Assembly (NCBI GenBank): GCA_016235745.1
Contig: JACRJA010000062.1
Span: 1 to 64,000 of the forward strand
Source of the DNA: Rhodocyclales bacterium
GTDB taxonomy: Bacteria; Pseudomonadota; Gammaproteobacteria; Burkholderiales; Rhodocyclaceae
DNA: 64,000 bases
Direction of reading: 5' to 3'
The position numbers were made by a program, and so were the translations under genes. Below are positions 13,621 to 23,934 of the stretch, in pieces. Position 1 is the stretch's first letter; each line of letters begins with the position of its first letter. The notes below the pieces were generated by a model that saw only the letters and a program-made list of their open reading frames with translations, was not told the origin of the DNA and made no database searches.

Positions 13621-14811
13621 TCATTCCAGCCGCACGAGCAGCCCCTTGAGATATTCGCTCTCGGGCACCGCCAGCCCCACGGGATGATCCGGCCCGGCCT
13701 GCAGACGGGCGAGCACCTGCGCGTCGCGCCCGTTCTTGGCGGCGCACTCGGCGACAATCTCGCGGAATTCCTCCGGGCCGATGCCGCCGGAACAGGAAAA
13801 CGTCATCAAGAGTCCTCCCGGGGCGACCAGGCGCATGCCGTGCAGGTTCACGTCGCGATACGCCCGCCGCGCCTGCGGCACGTGCGCCGCCGAGGGGGCG
13901 AACTTGGGCGGATCGAGGATGACGAGGTCGAAGCGCTCGCCGTCACGCTCCCACTCGCGCAGCAGAGTGAAGACGTCGGCCTCGAACCAACGTGCCCGAT
14001 CCGCCGGCAATTCGGCATCGAGGGCGAGGTTGCGCCGGGCGAGTTCCAGCGCCGGGCCGCTGGAATCGATCGAGCAGACCTCGCGCGCGCCGCCCGCGAG
14101 CGCGTGGAGCGAAAACCCCCCGCTGTAGCAAAAGGCGTTGAGCACCCTCGCCCCGCCGGCGAGCTGTCCGGCAAGCCGCCGGTTCTCGCGCTGGTCGAGA
14201 TAAAAGCCGGTCTTGTGCCCCTGCACCACGTCGACGAGCAGGCGCACGCCGTACTCATCGATCACCACCGTCTCGGGCAAGGTTCCGAAAACGGGCCCCG
14301 TGCGCGGTTCCAGCCCTTCGAGCCGGCGCGCCCCGGAATCCGATCGTTCGTAGAGCGCCTCCAGCTCCGGCAAGGCGCGCCGGAGGGCATCGGCGATGGC
14401 TTCGCGCCAGCGCTCGGCGCCGGCAAAGGTGAGCTGCAGCACCGCCACCGCGCCGAAGCGATCGACGATGACGCCGGGCAGGCCGTCGGCCTCGCCGTGC
14501 ACCAGCCGCAGCCCCTGCTGTCCGCGCAAGAGGGGATGGCTCATACGCCGGGCGATCGCCTGCGTGATGCGGCGGCGGAAGAAGGCGTGATCGACGGGCG
14601 CATCCGGTGCAAAGTGCCACACCCGGGCGCGGATGCGCGAGGCGAGCGACACGCCGGCGCGCGCGAGCGGCGTGCCGTCGTGGCGCGCCACGAGCACGGT
14701 GTCGCCGTTTTTCACCGGCCCGTCGATGCGCTCGACGCTGGTGTCGAAAATCCAGGGATGACGCCGCATGAGCGAGCGCTCCCGCCCGGGTTTGAGGATC
14801 AAGGTCGCCAT
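13621..14811 (-). CDS. rlmI: RlmI-type 23S rRNA (cytosine-C5) methyltransferase
   Basis: This 396-residue protein has an N-terminal PUA-like RNA-binding domain (LKPGRERSLMRRHPWIF) and a C-terminal SAM-dependent Rossmann domain with NAFCYSGGFSLHAL and LDPPKFAPS, then the catalytic-Cys segment MTFSCSGG. It fits the RlmI family, which makes m5C1962 in 23S rRNA; other RlmI/RlmK-like methyltransferases look similar. It lies 14 bp after xerC on the same strand and probably ends the dapF-DUF484-xerC transcript. Confidence 0.85.
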   Translation of the reverse strand: MATLILKPGRERSLMRRHPWIFDTSVERIDGPVKNGDTVLVARHDGTPLARAGVSLASRIRARVWHFAPDAPVDHAFFRRRITQAIARRMSHPLLRGQQGLRLVHGEADGLPGVIVDRFGAVAVLQLTFAGAERWREAIADALRRALPELEALYERSDSGARRLEGLEPRTGPVFGTLPETVVIDEYGVRLLVDVVQGHKTGFYLDQRENRRLAGQLAGGARVLNAFCYSGGFSLHALAGGAREVCSIDSSGPALELARRNLALDAELPADRARWFEADVFTLLREWERDGERFDLVILDPPKFAPSAAHVPQARRAYRDVNLHGMRLVAPGGLLMTFSCSGGIGPEEFREIVAECAAKNGRDAQVLARLQAGPDHPVGLAVPESEYLKGLLVRLE

Positions 14812-14825
14812 GAAGGGATTCCGTT

Positions 14826-15731
14826 CTATTTGCGTTTGGCCCGGGGATGGGCCGCGTCGTAGATGCGCGCCAGGTGCTGGAAATCCAGCCGGGTATAGAC
14901 CTGGGTGCTGGCGATGGAGGCGTGCCCCAGCAGCTCCTGCACCGCCCGCAGGTCGCCCGAGGATTGCAGCAGGTGGCTGGCGAAGCTGTGGCGCAGCCGG
15001 TGCGGATGGAGGGTTCCCTCCACGCCGTGCTTGCGCCCCCAGCGCACCAGGCGGCTCCCCACCCCCTGCGGCGAGAGGCGCGTGCCCTCGCGGCTGACGA
15101 AGAGCGCCTTCTCGCCCGGGGCGGCGAGCTCGGCGCGCAGCGCGAACCACTGGCGCAGCGCGGCGATGGCCGTGCGCCCCAGCGGCACGGTGCGGCGTTT
15201 GCCGCGCTTGCCGGTCACGCTCACCCAGCCCTGGTCGAGATCGAGGCAGGCGGGATCGCAGTCGAGCGAGACGAGCTCGGCCACCCGCAATCCCGTGGCG
15301 TAGAGGAGTTCGGCCATGGCGCGGTCGCGCACCTCCAGCCCGGCCTCGGGCGCGGCATCGAGCACGCGCTGGGTCTCGTCCACCCCCAGCGCCTTGGGCA
15401 ACAGGCGCGGCGCGCGCGGCGCGCGCAGCCCTTCGGCGGGATTGGCCGCCACCAGGCCCTGGCGCAGCGCCCAGCGGTAGAACCCGCGCCAGCACGACAG
15501 GCGGCGCGCGAGCGAGCGCGGCGCCAGACCCTGCCCGTGCGCTCGGGCGAGCGCCGCGCGCAAGGCCGCCGCGTCGGCGCGCAGCGGCTCGCCCCCCGTG
15601 GCCTCGGCCAGGGCGGCGAGCTCCAGCCGGTAGGCGCGCAAAGTGGCCGCAGCGCTGCGCCGCTCGGCCTCGAGCGCGGCGAGGTAGCGCTCGATCACGT
15701 CGGGGAGCTTGGCTTCGTCCATGACGCTCAC
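14826..15731 (-). CDS. xerC: Tyrosine recombinase XerC
   Basis: This 301-residue site-specific recombinase has the SAM-like DNA-binding N-terminal domain and a C-terminal catalytic domain with ATGLRVAELVSL (first Arg), GKRGKRRTVPL (Lys), HPHRLRHSFASHLL (His...Arg) and STQVYTRL (nucleophile Tyr). XerC and XerD resolve chromosome dimers at dif during division. The neighbours dapF and DUF484 are the standard proteobacterial context. I use GTG 15731, which overlaps the DUF484 stop as GTGA; ATG 15722 is an alternative start three codons in. Confidence 0.93.
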   Translation of the reverse strand: MSVMDEAKLPDVIERYLAALEAERRSAAATLRAYRLELAALAEATGGEPLRADAAALRAALARAHGQGLAPRSLARRLSCWRGFYRWALRQGLVAANPAEGLRAPRAPRLLPKALGVDETQRVLDAAPEAGLEVRDRAMAELLYATGLRVAELVSLDCDPACLDLDQGWVSVTGKRGKRRTVPLGRTAIAALRQWFALRAELAAPGEKALFVSREGTRLSPQGVGSRLVRWGRKHGVEGTLHPHRLRHSFASHLLQSSGDLRAVQELLGHASIASTQVYTRLDFQHLARIYDAAHPRAKRK

Positions 15732-16360
15732 ACCGGCTCGCGGCAGCGGGTGAGCGCAGCCGTGGCGAGCTCGCCGATGCGTCGCAAAAAGACCGTCCCC
15801 ATCGCCGGGTAGAAGCGCTGCGGCTCGGGGCTGCCGAGCGCGAGAAGCCCCACGCCCTCATCGGGCACCGGCAGCGGCAGCACGGCGCAGGAGGCGACGT
15901 CGGCGCCAAGCCAGGCGGCGAGCGCCGGATGCGGCGGAGAGCCCACGTGCACCTCGGAGAGCGTGCGGGCGAATTCCCTGAGTGCCTCAGGCAATTCCGC
16001 TGCGAGCCAGCCGGGCAAGCCCAGACGCACCGTCGGCACGGCGAAGTCTTCGCTGAGCGCGCGCGTGAGGATGTGGCGCACCTGCGGTCGCGTCTCCGCC
16101 TCCATCAGGGCCAGCGCGAGACGATGCATCCGCTCGGCGAGCTGGTCGTTCTGCCGCCCGATCTGCAGGAGCTGGGTGAATTTTTCCTCCAGCGCCTGGA
16201 GCTGTTCACGCAGCAGGCTCGCCTGATGCTGGGCGAGCGACACCGTCCCCCCCGGACCTTCGGACGGCAGCGCCAGGGAAGCCGCCAGCGCCGGCTCGCG
16301 CAGAAAGAAATCCGGATGTTCCTGCAGATAACGGCAGACTTCCTCATGTGAAGGCGTCAT
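15728..16360 (-). CDS. DUF484 (GAF-like) family protein
   Basis: This 210-residue protein starts with the helical DUF484 segment [16 protein letters not shown], then a coiled stretch ([15 protein letters not shown]) and a GAF-like domain ending [23 protein letters not shown]. The family is almost always encoded between dapF and xerC, as here, but its biochemical role is unknown. Its start overlaps the dapF stop and its stop overlaps the xerC start, so translation is coupled. Confidence 0.88.
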   Translation of the reverse strand: MTPSHEEVCRYLQEHPDFFLREPALAASLALPSEGPGGTVSLAQHQASLLREQLQALEEKFTQLLQIGRQNDQLAERMHRLALALMEAETRPQVRHILTRALSEDFAVPTVRLGLPGWLAAELPEALREFARTLSEVHVGSPPHPALAAWLGADVASCAVLPLPVPDEGVGLLALGSPEPQRFYPAMGTVFLRRIGELATAALTRCREPV

Positions 16361-17214
16361 CGCGGCAGCTCCCAGGGCTGGTCGAGGTCGATCACCCCCT
16401 CGAACACGGTACGCGCCGGACCGATCATGATCACGGGCTGCCCCGGCCCGCCCCACTCGATGCGCAGCCGCCCGCCGCGCGTGTGCACCGTCACCGGCGG
16501 GCGCAGCAGCCCGCGCAGGGTGCCGGCCACCACCGCGGCGCAGGCGCCCGTGCCGCAGGCGAGCGTCTCGCCCGCCCCGCGCTCGAACACCCGCAGCCGG
16601 ATCGCGTCGGGTGCGAGCACCTGCATGAAGCCGACATTGACGCGCTCGGGAAACCGCGGATGACGTTCGAGCTTCGCGCCGAGCTCGGCCACCGGCGCCC
16701 GCTCGACGTCTTCCACCAGCAGCACCGCGTGCGGATTGCCCATGGAGACCGCCGTGAGTTCCACCTGCGCGCCGTCGACTGCGAGCGCTTGCACCACCGC
16801 GTCCGTGTCGCTCACGAAGGGGATGCGCGCGGGTTCGAGCAGCGGCACCCCCATGTCGACGGCGACTTCGCCCTCGTCGCGCAGCTCGGGTTCGATGACG
16901 CCGCTCGCCGTCTCCACGCGCAGGCGCCGCTTGGCGGTGAGCCCTTTCTCCACCACGAAGCGGGCGAAGCAGCGCGCGCCGTTGCCGCACTGCGCCACCT
17001 CGCCGCCGTCGGCGTTGAAGATGCGGTAGCGGAAATCGGCGTCAGGGCGGGTGGGCGGCTCCACCAGCAGGAGCTGGTCGCAGCCGATGCCGAAATGCCG
17101 GTCGGCGAGCCAGCGCACCAGCTGCGGCGAGGGGGTGAAGCGCTGGCGGATCGCGTCGATGACGACGAAATCGTTGCCCAGACCGTGCATCTTGGTGAAA
17201 TGGAGCGGATTCAT
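16357..17214 (-). CDS. dapF: Diaminopimelate epimerase
   Basis: This 285-residue enzyme converts LL- to meso-diaminopimelate for lysine and peptidoglycan synthesis. Both catalytic cysteine motifs are present: the first in [13 protein letters not shown] and the second in [11 protein letters not shown]. The opening [15 protein letters not shown] is diagnostic. Length is normal for the family. It overlaps glcF upstream and DUF484 downstream by ATGA, tying glycolate-oxidase expression to the dapF-xerC cluster. Confidence 0.95.
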   Translation of the reverse strand: MNPLHFTKMHGLGNDFVVIDAIRQRFTPSPQLVRWLADRHFGIGCDQLLLVEPPTRPDADFRYRIFNADGGEVAQCGNGARCFARFVVEKGLTAKRRLRVETASGVIEPELRDEGEVAVDMGVPLLEPARIPFVSDTDAVVQALAVDGAQVELTAVSMGNPHAVLLVEDVERAPVAELGAKLERHPRFPERVNVGFMQVLAPDAIRLRVFERGAGETLACGTGACAAVVAGTLRGLLRPPVTVHTRGGRLRIEWGGPGQPVIMIGPARTVFEGVIDLDQPWELPR

Positions 17215-18449
17215 TCTTGCAGCGCCTCGTCGAGGAGTTCGATCCAGTGCTGCACCGGCACGTCCGCGCCCTGCTCCAGATGCGTGATGCAGCCGATGTT
17301 GGCCGAGGCGATCCGGGCCGGGGCGTGCTCGGTGAGCGCGGCGAGCTTGTTGCGCTTGAGCGCCTCGGCCAATTCCGCCTGCAGTAGCGAGTAGGTTCCA
17401 GCCGAGCCGCAGCACAGGTGCGCCTCGCGCACCGGCACCAGGGTGTAGCCCGCGCGCGCCAGCAGCCGTTCCACCACCCCGCGCACCTTCAGGCCGTGCT
17501 GCAGCGAACAGGGCGCGTGAAAGGCCACGGCACCGCGCGGAGTCGGTTGTACCGGCAGCAGCGCTTCCAGCGCTGCGGATTCGGCAGCGAGCACTTCGCT
17601 CACGTCGCGCGCCCGCTGCGCCACCTGCGCCGCCTTCTCGGCATAAGCCGGATCCTCGGCGAGCCAGAAACCGTAGTCGCGCACCTGCGCCGCACAGCCG
17701 GAGGCCGTGATGAGGATGCCTTCGACTTCGCCCGCCGCGATCGCCGGCCACCAGGCATCGATGTTGCGCCGCGCCCGCGCGCGCGCCCGCTCCTGTTCGT
17801 CCAGGTGCCATTCGATCGCCCCGCAGCAACCCGCCCCCGGCGCTGCCTCTAACGAGATTCCCAGGCGGTCGAACACGCGCTCGGCCGCCGCGTCGATTGC
17901 CGGCTTGAGCTCGGGTTGAACGCAGCCTTCCAGCCGCCACCAGCGGCGCGGGTGCCGTACCGCCGGCCGCGGACCGGCTTCCTGGGGGGCCGGGATCTTC
18001 GCGGCCATGGCTTCGGGCAGCACCCCCTTGCCCAGACGGGCGAGCCGCAGCGCCGCGGCAAAGCGTTTTCGTTCGGGCAGCACGCGCGCCAGCGCCCAGC
18101 GCTTGGCCCGTTCGGCGAGCGGACGCGGCACGCGCGCATCGACCTCGTGCCGGCCGATGTCCAGCAGATGGGCGTACTCCACGCCCGAGGGGCAGGTCGT
18201 CTCGCAGGCGCGGCAGGTGAGGCAGCGGTCGAGGTGCTGCTGGATGGCGCGCGTGGGCGGTACGCCCTCGAGCACCTCCTTGATCTGGTAGATGCGTCCG
18301 CGCGGCCCGTCGAGTTCGTCGCCGAGCAGCTGGTACGTGGGGCAGGTGGCGGTGCAAAAGCCGCAGTGCACGCACTTGCGCAGGATGGCGTCGGCCACCC
18401 GGCCGGCAGGGGTGTCGCGAATGAAGTCGGCCAGATTCGTCTGCATCAT
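17211..18449 (-). CDS. glcF: Glycolate oxidase iron-sulfur subunit
   Basis: This 412-residue protein has two 4Fe-4S clusters near the N terminus ([12 protein letters not shown] and [12 protein letters not shown]) and two CCG-type domains ([22 protein letters not shown]). It is the electron-transfer subunit of membrane-associated glycolate dehydrogenase (GlcDEF), which oxidises glycolate to glyoxylate. The start lies directly after the glcE stop, and the stop overlaps dapF. Confidence 0.93.
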   Translation of the reverse strand: MMQTNLADFIRDTPAGRVADAILRKCVHCGFCTATCPTYQLLGDELDGPRGRIYQIKEVLEGVPPTRAIQQHLDRCLTCRACETTCPSGVEYAHLLDIGRHEVDARVPRPLAERAKRWALARVLPERKRFAAALRLARLGKGVLPEAMAAKIPAPQEAGPRPAVRHPRRWWRLEGCVQPELKPAIDAAAERVFDRLGISLEAAPGAGCCGAIEWHLDEQERARARARRNIDAWWPAIAAGEVEGILITASGCAAQVRDYGFWLAEDPAYAEKAAQVAQRARDVSEVLAAESAALEALLPVQPTPRGAVAFHAPCSLQHGLKVRGVVERLLARAGYTLVPVREAHLCCGSAGTYSLLQAELAEALKRNKLAALTEHAPARIASANIGCITHLEQGADVPVQHWIELLDEALQE

Positions 18450-19514
18450 TCACTCCAAGGGCAAGCGGCGCGCGAACACGCCGTCGGGGTCGAATGCAGC
18501 CTTGAGCCGCGCTTCGATGGCGCGCTCGGCCGCGCCGCGCGGCGCGAACACGCGCTCGCCAGCCCGGGCGCCGCGCCAGCGCATGGCATGGCCCCCCACG
18601 GCGCGGGCGCGCTCGAACCAGCGGTCGTCGGCCGCCGGCCGGCGCAACCAGCGCACGCCACCCCCCCATTCGACGAGCGCATCTTCGGCATCGGCCCAGG
18701 CCGGCGTGGTCGGCGGCAGCGCCAGGCGCCACAGCACCTCACCTTCCTGCAACGTCCAGGCGGACAGCCGCTGCTCGCGCACGTCCTCCCAGAAGCGCTG
18801 CGCCGCCTCCTCGGGCAGCGCCTCGCCGCCCAGGCGCGCTGCGGCCGCGTCCACCGCCGCCCGGGCGCCGGCAAGGCGCAGGGTCGCTTGCCCCTGCCAC
18901 CACAGGCTCGCCGACAGCGGCAGCGGCTGCCCCGCCCAGCGGTTGAAGCGCTCGATCGCCTCGTCCTGGCTGCAGGCAAAGCGCAGCGTGCAGCTGGCCG
19001 GGGGCAGCGGCAGCACTTTGAGCGACACTTCCAGGATCACCCCAAGCGTGCCGAGCGAACCGGCGAAGAGCCGCGAGACGTCGTAGCCGGCGACGTTCTT
19101 CATCACCTCACCGCCGAAGCGCAGCACCCGCCCTTGTCCATCGAGCACCCGCACTCCGAGAACGTAGTCGCGCAGCGCCCCGTGCCCCCAGCGCGTCGGG
19201 CCGGAGAGACCGGAGGCCACCGCCCCGCCGATCGTGGCCGAAGCGGCGAAATGCGGCGGCGAAAAAGGCAGCCACTGCCGATGCTGCGCGAGCAGCGCCT
19301 CCACTTCCGCCAGAGGCGTGCCGCCGTAAGCGGTGAGCACCAATTCCGAAGGCTCATAGCGGATGATGCCGTAGAGCATCCCCACGTCCAGCGGCTCGGC
19401 CTCCGGATCCGGCGCACCGTACCAGGATTTGCTCCCCCCGCCGCGGATCTCCAGACGCCTACGCCCGCGCGCCGCCAGCACCTGCTCGCGCAGGCGATCG
19501 ACGATTGCGTTCAT
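18450..19514 (-). CDS. glcE: Glycolate oxidase FAD-binding subunit GlcE
   Basis: This 354-residue FAD-linked oxidase subunit has the PP-loop-type FAD-binding segments [24 protein letters not shown] and [21 protein letters not shown]. It is shorter than GlcD, as usual for GlcE. AGGAG lies 5 nt before ATG 19514. The start overlaps the stop of a 44-codon gene (ATGA), and the gene abuts glcF. Confidence 0.93.
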   Translation of the reverse strand: MNAIVDRLREQVLAARGRRRLEIRGGGSKSWYGAPDPEAEPLDVGMLYGIIRYEPSELVLTAYGGTPLAEVEALLAQHRQWLPFSPPHFAASATIGGAVASGLSGPTRWGHGALRDYVLGVRVLDGQGRVLRFGGEVMKNVAGYDVSRLFAGSLGTLGVILEVSLKVLPLPPASCTLRFACSQDEAIERFNRWAGQPLPLSASLWWQGQATLRLAGARAAVDAAAARLGGEALPEEAAQRFWEDVREQRLSAWTLQEGEVLWRLALPPTTPAWADAEDALVEWGGGVRWLRRPAADDRWFERARAVGGHAMRWRGARAGERVFAPRGAAERAIEARLKAAFDPDGVFARRLPLE

Positions 19515-19645
19515 TGCTTCTCCTGTCGTTTTTTTCGTTGCCGCTCGGCAAGCCGCGCCTCGTCGCGCAGCCACAGCAGGGAACCGATCAGCCCCAGCAC
19601 GGGGATGCCGACCAGCAGCAGCTGCACCCAGGCCCGCTCGCTCAC
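19511..19645 (-). CDS. Small single-pass membrane protein between glcD and glcE
   Basis: A 44-codon frame starts at GTG 19645, just 5 bp after the glcD stop. The product has a short N-terminal head (SERAW), one hydrophobic segment of about 20 residues (VQLLLVGIPVLGLIGSLLWL) and a highly charged tail ending [10 protein letters not shown], which by the positive-inside rule would be cytoplasmic. Its stop overlaps the glcE start as ATGA, the same coupling seen throughout this operon. The fit of both ends, together with the membrane-protein composition, argues for a real gene. I do not recognise a family. It could anchor the GlcDEF complex to the membrane (inference). Confidence 0.6.
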   Translation of the reverse strand: MSERAWVQLLLVGIPVLGLIGSLLWLRDEARLAERQRKKRQEKQ

Positions 19646-19650
19646 GCCGT

Positions 19651-21132
19651 TCAAAACCGCGGCAATTCGGCAAAAGGCAGCTTACCGCGCGACACACGCA
19701 TACGGCCGTATTCGGCGCAGCGGTGCAGCGTGGGAATCGCCTTGCCCGGATTCAGGATTCCCGCCGGATCGAAAGCCGCCTTCACCTGGAAGAAGGCTTC
19801 GAGCTCCACGGGGGAAAACTGCACGCACATCTGGTTGATTTTCTCCATCCCCACGCCATGCTCGCCGGTGACCGTGCCGCCGAGCCGCACCGAGAGCTCC
19901 AGGATGTCGGCGCCGAACGCCTCGGCCCGTTCCCATTCTCCGGGCTGATTGGCATCGAACAGGATCAGGGGATGCAGATTGCCGTCGCCGGCGTGAAAGA
20001 CGTTGAGGCAGCGCAGCCCGTATTCACGCTCCATCTCGGCGATCGCCTCCAGCATCTCGCCCAGCGCCTTGCGCGGAATCGTCCCATCCATGCAGTAGTA
20101 GTCGGGCGAGACGCGCCCGGCGGCCGGAAACGCCGCCTTGCGCCCGGCCCAGAAACGCAGCCGCTCCTCTTCGTCGCGCGAGACGCGCCACTCGGTCGCC
20201 CCGCAGCGCTCGAGCACCGCCCCCATGCGGGCGATCTCTTCTTCCACCTCCTCGGGCGTGCCGTCGGACTCGCACAGCAGCACCGCCGCGGCCTCCAGCG
20301 GATAGCCGGCATGGACGAAGTCCTCGGCGGCGATCGTCGCCCCCTGATCCATCATCTCCAGCCCCGCCGGGATGATGCCCTCGGCGATGATGGCAGCCAC
20401 CGCCTCGCCGGCGGCGCGCACCGAGTCGAAAGCGGCGAGGATGCAGCGCGCCGTCTGCGGCCGGGGCAACAGTTTCACCGTGATCTCGGTGACCACCGCC
20501 AGCATCCCCTCCGAGCCGATCGCCAGCGCGAGCAGGTCGTAGCCCGGCGCATCGGGAGCGAGGCTGCCGAAGACGACCGGCTCCCCCGCGGCGGTATAGC
20601 CGCGCACGCGCAGCACGTTGTGCACCGTGAGGCCGTACTTCAGGCAATGCACCCCGCCGGAATTCTCGGCCACGTTGCCCCCCAGGGTACAGGCGATCTG
20701 CGAAGACGGATCGGGCGCGTAATAGAGCCCGTGCGGCGCGGCGGCTTCCGAAATGGCGAGGTTGCGTACCCCCGGCTGCACCGTGGCGGTGCGCGCAAAC
20801 GGATCGAGGGCGAGGATGCGGTTCAAGCGCGCGAGCGACAGCACCAACCCCTGCGGGTGCGGCAGCGCCCCGCCCGAGAGCCCCGTACCCGCGCCGCGCG
20901 GCACGACCGGCACCCTCAGCCGGTGGCAGGTCTGAAGCAGCGCCACCACCTCTTCCTCGCTGCGCGGCAAAGCCACCGCCCAGGGCAGCTCGCGGAAAGC
21001 CGACAGGCCGTCGCACTCGTAGGCGCGCAGTTCGGCTTCGTCGTGGATCAGGGCGTCTTCGGGCAGCAGGCGGCGCACATGGGCGATGAACTCCGCGCGG
21101 GAGACGGTGGGCTCGGACGCAATCTCAGCCAT
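19651..21132 (-). CDS. glcD: Glycolate oxidase catalytic FAD subunit GlcD
   Basis: This 493-residue FAD-linked oxidase has the FAD-binding core VVPRGAGTGLSGGALP, GGNVAENSGGVHCLKYG and GSEGMLAVVTEITVKL, and the C-terminal catalytic region FHAGDGNLHP and GTVTGEHGVGMEKI. D-lactate dehydrogenases of the same family look alike, but the glcE and glcF neighbours support glycolate. The start ATG 21132 lies 8 nt inside the end of the regulator gene, so the two are co-transcribed. Confidence 0.93.
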   Translation of the reverse strand: MAEIASEPTVSRAEFIAHVRRLLPEDALIHDEAELRAYECDGLSAFRELPWAVALPRSEEEVVALLQTCHRLRVPVVPRGAGTGLSGGALPHPQGLVLSLARLNRILALDPFARTATVQPGVRNLAISEAAAPHGLYYAPDPSSQIACTLGGNVAENSGGVHCLKYGLTVHNVLRVRGYTAAGEPVVFGSLAPDAPGYDLLALAIGSEGMLAVVTEITVKLLPRPQTARCILAAFDSVRAAGEAVAAIIAEGIIPAGLEMMDQGATIAAEDFVHAGYPLEAAAVLLCESDGTPEEVEEEIARMGAVLERCGATEWRVSRDEEERLRFWAGRKAAFPAAGRVSPDYYCMDGTIPRKALGEMLEAIAEMEREYGLRCLNVFHAGDGNLHPLILFDANQPGEWERAEAFGADILELSVRLGGTVTGEHGVGMEKINQMCVQFSPVELEAFFQVKAAFDPAGILNPGKAIPTLHRCAEYGRMRVSRGKLPFAELPRF

Positions 21133-21898
21133 CGATGGGCTCCAAAGGGGAGATTTCGTGCGCCGGTTCGGCCGGGCACAGCACCTCGGCCACGCGATCG
21201 GCCGTTCCTTCCAAGTGACGCTCGGCCGCGCGCCGCGCCGCCGCTGGATCGCCCGCGCGCACCGCTTCGAGGATCTCGCGGTGTTCGGCGTTGGCTGCAA
21301 GCGGCCAATCTCGCACCTGCCCCGCCTCGCCCCAGAGGACACGGTGCACGGCGGCGTTCTTGGCGCCCAGGTATTCTTGGAAGCGCTCGATCTCGGGGTT
21401 GTGCGTGGCGCGGGCGAGCGCCAGGTGGAATTCGTCGTCCCACTGCGCCCCGGTCGTCCCCTCGGTAGGGGTGTGCGCCGCCTGACGGGCCCAGCGGTCC
21501 ATGGCAATCACCACCGCTTCGAGATGATGGAGGTCGGCCTCGCTGCGGCGCAGCGCCGCCAGTTCGGCCACGCCGGTCTCGAACACCTTGCGCAATTCCA
21601 GGATGTGGCGCAGCTCTTGGAGGACGGCGACGTCCTCGACGTTCTTGAGATGAAACCCCTTGCGGCCGGGGTGGTCGATCACGTAGGTGCCCGAACCCTG
21701 ACGCGCCGCCACCACCCCCTCGGCCTTCAGATGGGCGATGGCCTCGCGCACCACCGTCCGGCTCACCCCGAACTTGGCGCACAAGGCGTGCTCGGACGGA
21801 AGGCGGGTGCCGCGTGGATGATGGCCGGCCAGAATGGCGGCAACCAGGGATTGGACCACCCGCTCACATTCCCGCGTCGTTTTTTTTCGCGTGTTCAT
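21125..21898 (-). CDS. GntR/FadR-family (FCD) regulator of the glc operon
   Basis: This 257-residue regulator has an N-terminal winged helix (LPSEHALCAKFGVSRTVVREAIAHL) and a C-terminal FCD ligand domain with the metal-binding pattern D...H (QWDDEFHLALARATHN) and a later NAEHREILEAV. LldR, PdhR and GlcC belong to this class. Its position as the first gene of the glc operon suggests that it senses glycolate or lactate and controls glcDEF (inference). It starts 55 bp after the dynamin-like gene on the same strand. Confidence 0.88.
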   Translation of the reverse strand: MNTRKKTTRECERVVQSLVAAILAGHHPRGTRLPSEHALCAKFGVSRTVVREAIAHLKAEGVVAARQGSGTYVIDHPGRKGFHLKNVEDVAVLQELRHILELRKVFETGVAELAALRRSEADLHHLEAVVIAMDRWARQAAHTPTEGTTGAQWDDEFHLALARATHNPEIERFQEYLGAKNAAVHRVLWGEAGQVRDWPLAANAEHREILEAVRAGDPAAARRAAERHLEGTADRVAEVLCPAEPAHEISPLEPIDG

Positions 21899-21953
21899 GG
21901 CCTTGGCTGCGTGAATGGGCTCATGAGGAATTTACACGCAAGCCAGACCAGGA

Positions 21954-23930
21954 TCAAGCGGCACGCTCGAGCAAGGGACGGGCGATGGCCTCCAGACCCT
22001 GCTGCAGCACGGCCTCGAACTGCTGCAGCTGCTGTTCGAGCCGCTCGCGCTCCGTGCGCAGTTCGGACAGCTGGGATTCCAGCGACTCGGCCGCCTGATG
22101 CACCCGCACGATGCCGTTCATGCGCAGCTCGAGTTCGGTCTTCTTCTCTTTCAAGGCCGCCTCGAGCGGCAAGAGCGCCTGGCGCACCCAGGCAGTGGCC
22201 TCGCGGTGCATCGCCTCCCAGCGATGCTGGACTTCGCTGGCGACCAAGGAAAGGAAACGCTCGATGACCGCCGACTTGGTATGCACGAGCATGGTGCCCC
22301 AGCTGGCGAGCTGGCGCAGGGCCAGGGTTCGCGCCGTCTCGAGCGAAGCGCGGGCGGCGGCGAAATCGAGCGGCGCCGGCGGCCGGCAGTCGATGCCGTG
22401 CTCCACCTCGAGCTGGCGCATCATGGCCGTGAGCATTTCGTGGATTTCCTTGGCCTTGGTCTGCGCCCGATCGATGAGCGAAAAAACCCGCTCGAAGAAC
22501 TGCTCGATGCGCTCTTTCAGATCGGAGGAAAAGGCTGCCATCTCCATCTGATGACGCACATCGGAGAGCTCGAAGCGGAAACGCGACACCGCCACCGCGT
22601 CGAGCAGCTCCCGGCACTGTTTGGCGTAAACGGCACGGGTGGCTTGATAGCGGCGCAGGGCCGCGTCGAACTCTTCCTTCTCCGCCTGGGCCTTGCGCAG
22701 CAGATAAGCCACGCGGCTACGGTTCTGACCCCGCAGGGCGGCCAGCTCGGACTCTTGCGCCGCCACGGCCGACAGGCGCTCGCGCAGCATCCCCGCAGCC
22801 ATCGAGCCGATCTCCCCAAAGGCGGCCGCCACCGCCTCGCGCGTGAGCGCTTGGCGCTTGCCGAGCAGATCCTGCGACAAGGCCTGCTCGAACGGTTCGA
22901 TGCGGCTGCGGCGCAAGAGCGCTTCGTCCCCACGGATGCGCGCGGCCAGCGCCTTCTGCGCCGACAAAGGAAAGACGTGCCTGGGTTGCACGCCCAGCAG
23001 GCGCGCCACGGATTGGACCTGGGCGGCGATCTCGCGCCCGATCTCTTCCTCGGAGCGGATGCCGTCCCACAGCGAATCGATCTTGTTGAGCGCGACGAGG
23101 CAGCCCTCGTCGGGATCGACGCGCGACTCGAGCACGTAATGGCGCCAGATCTTCATGTCGCTCTGGGTGACCCCCGTGTCGGCGGCCAGCACGAAGACCA
23201 CGGCGTGCGCCTGCGGCAGCAGCGAGAGGGTGAGCTCCGTCTCGGCCCCGATGGCGTTGAGGCCGGGCGTGTCGAGGACCACCAACCCGCGGGCGAGCAG
23301 GGGATGAGGGTAGCGCACGATGGCATGGCGCCAAGCAGGCACCTCCACCCTGCCGTCTTCACCCGGCACCAGCCCCTCTTCCCCGCTCGGGTCGATGTGA
23401 AAGCCCAGAGACTCGGCCTCGGCGACGGGAATACGCCTCGTCTCGCCCACGCGCTCGAGCGCCTGCTGCACCGAAGCGAGATTCTCCGGATTGTAGGACT
23501 GCACGCTCCAGCACTCGCGCCGACGCCGCGCCTCGTGCAAGGAAACGATCTCGCGGCGCGAGTCGATCGGCAGCAACAGCACCTCCGGGCGCGCCCCCTC
23601 GAACCACTCGATCTCGGTGGGACACATGGTGGTGCGGCCGCTGCGCGACGGCAGCGCCCGTGCGCCGAGCGAGGAAAAGACGAGCGCGTTGATCAGCTCC
23701 GACTTGCCGCGCGAAAACTCCGCCACGAACGCCAGACGCAGGCACTCCTCGCGCAGCCGCTCACGAGCAGCGTCGAGCCGGCTCGTGAACGCCTCGTTCG
23801 CCACGCCCAGGGATTCCAGCGTGCGGGCGAGCGACTCCAGCGCATCGAGCGCCCCATGACGCCATTCGTCATAAGCCGTGAAATACCGTTCGAGAGTCAC
23901 CGCCAACCCCCGCGCATGGAAACATCGCAT
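21954..23930 (-). CDS. Dynamin-like GTPase
   Basis: This protein of about 658 residues has a dynamin-family GTPase domain: G1 FSRGKSELINAL, G3 LDTPGLNAIG and G4 ALNKIDSLW. A long helical C-terminal half contains charged coiled-coil stretches, such as SLESQLSELRTERERLEQQ. Bacterial dynamin-like proteins act on membranes in repair, division or phage tolerance; this one has no clear membrane segment. ATG 23930 lies 4 bp after the mutM stop; GTG 23900, preceded by GGGGG, is a plausible alternative that trims 10 residues. The GTPase insert region is long, with DSRREIVSLHEARRRRECW. Confidence 0.82.
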   Translation of the reverse strand: MRCFHARGLAVTLERYFTAYDEWRHGALDALESLARTLESLGVANEAFTSRLDAARERLREECLRLAFVAEFSRGKSELINALVFSSLGARALPSRSGRTTMCPTEIEWFEGARPEVLLLPIDSRREIVSLHEARRRRECWSVQSYNPENLASVQQALERVGETRRIPVAEAESLGFHIDPSGEEGLVPGEDGRVEVPAWRHAIVRYPHPLLARGLVVLDTPGLNAIGAETELTLSLLPQAHAVVFVLAADTGVTQSDMKIWRHYVLESRVDPDEGCLVALNKIDSLWDGIRSEEEIGREIAAQVQSVARLLGVQPRHVFPLSAQKALAARIRGDEALLRRSRIEPFEQALSQDLLGKRQALTREAVAAAFGEIGSMAAGMLRERLSAVAAQESELAALRGQNRSRVAYLLRKAQAEKEEFDAALRRYQATRAVYAKQCRELLDAVAVSRFRFELSDVRHQMEMAAFSSDLKERIEQFFERVFSLIDRAQTKAKEIHEMLTAMMRQLEVEHGIDCRPPAPLDFAAARASLETARTLALRQLASWGTMLVHTKSAVIERFLSLVASEVQHRWEAMHREATAWVRQALLPLEAALKEKKTELELRMNGIVRVHQAAESLESQLSELRTERERLEQQLQQFEAVLQQGLEAIARPLLERAA

Positions 23931-23934
23931 AAGC

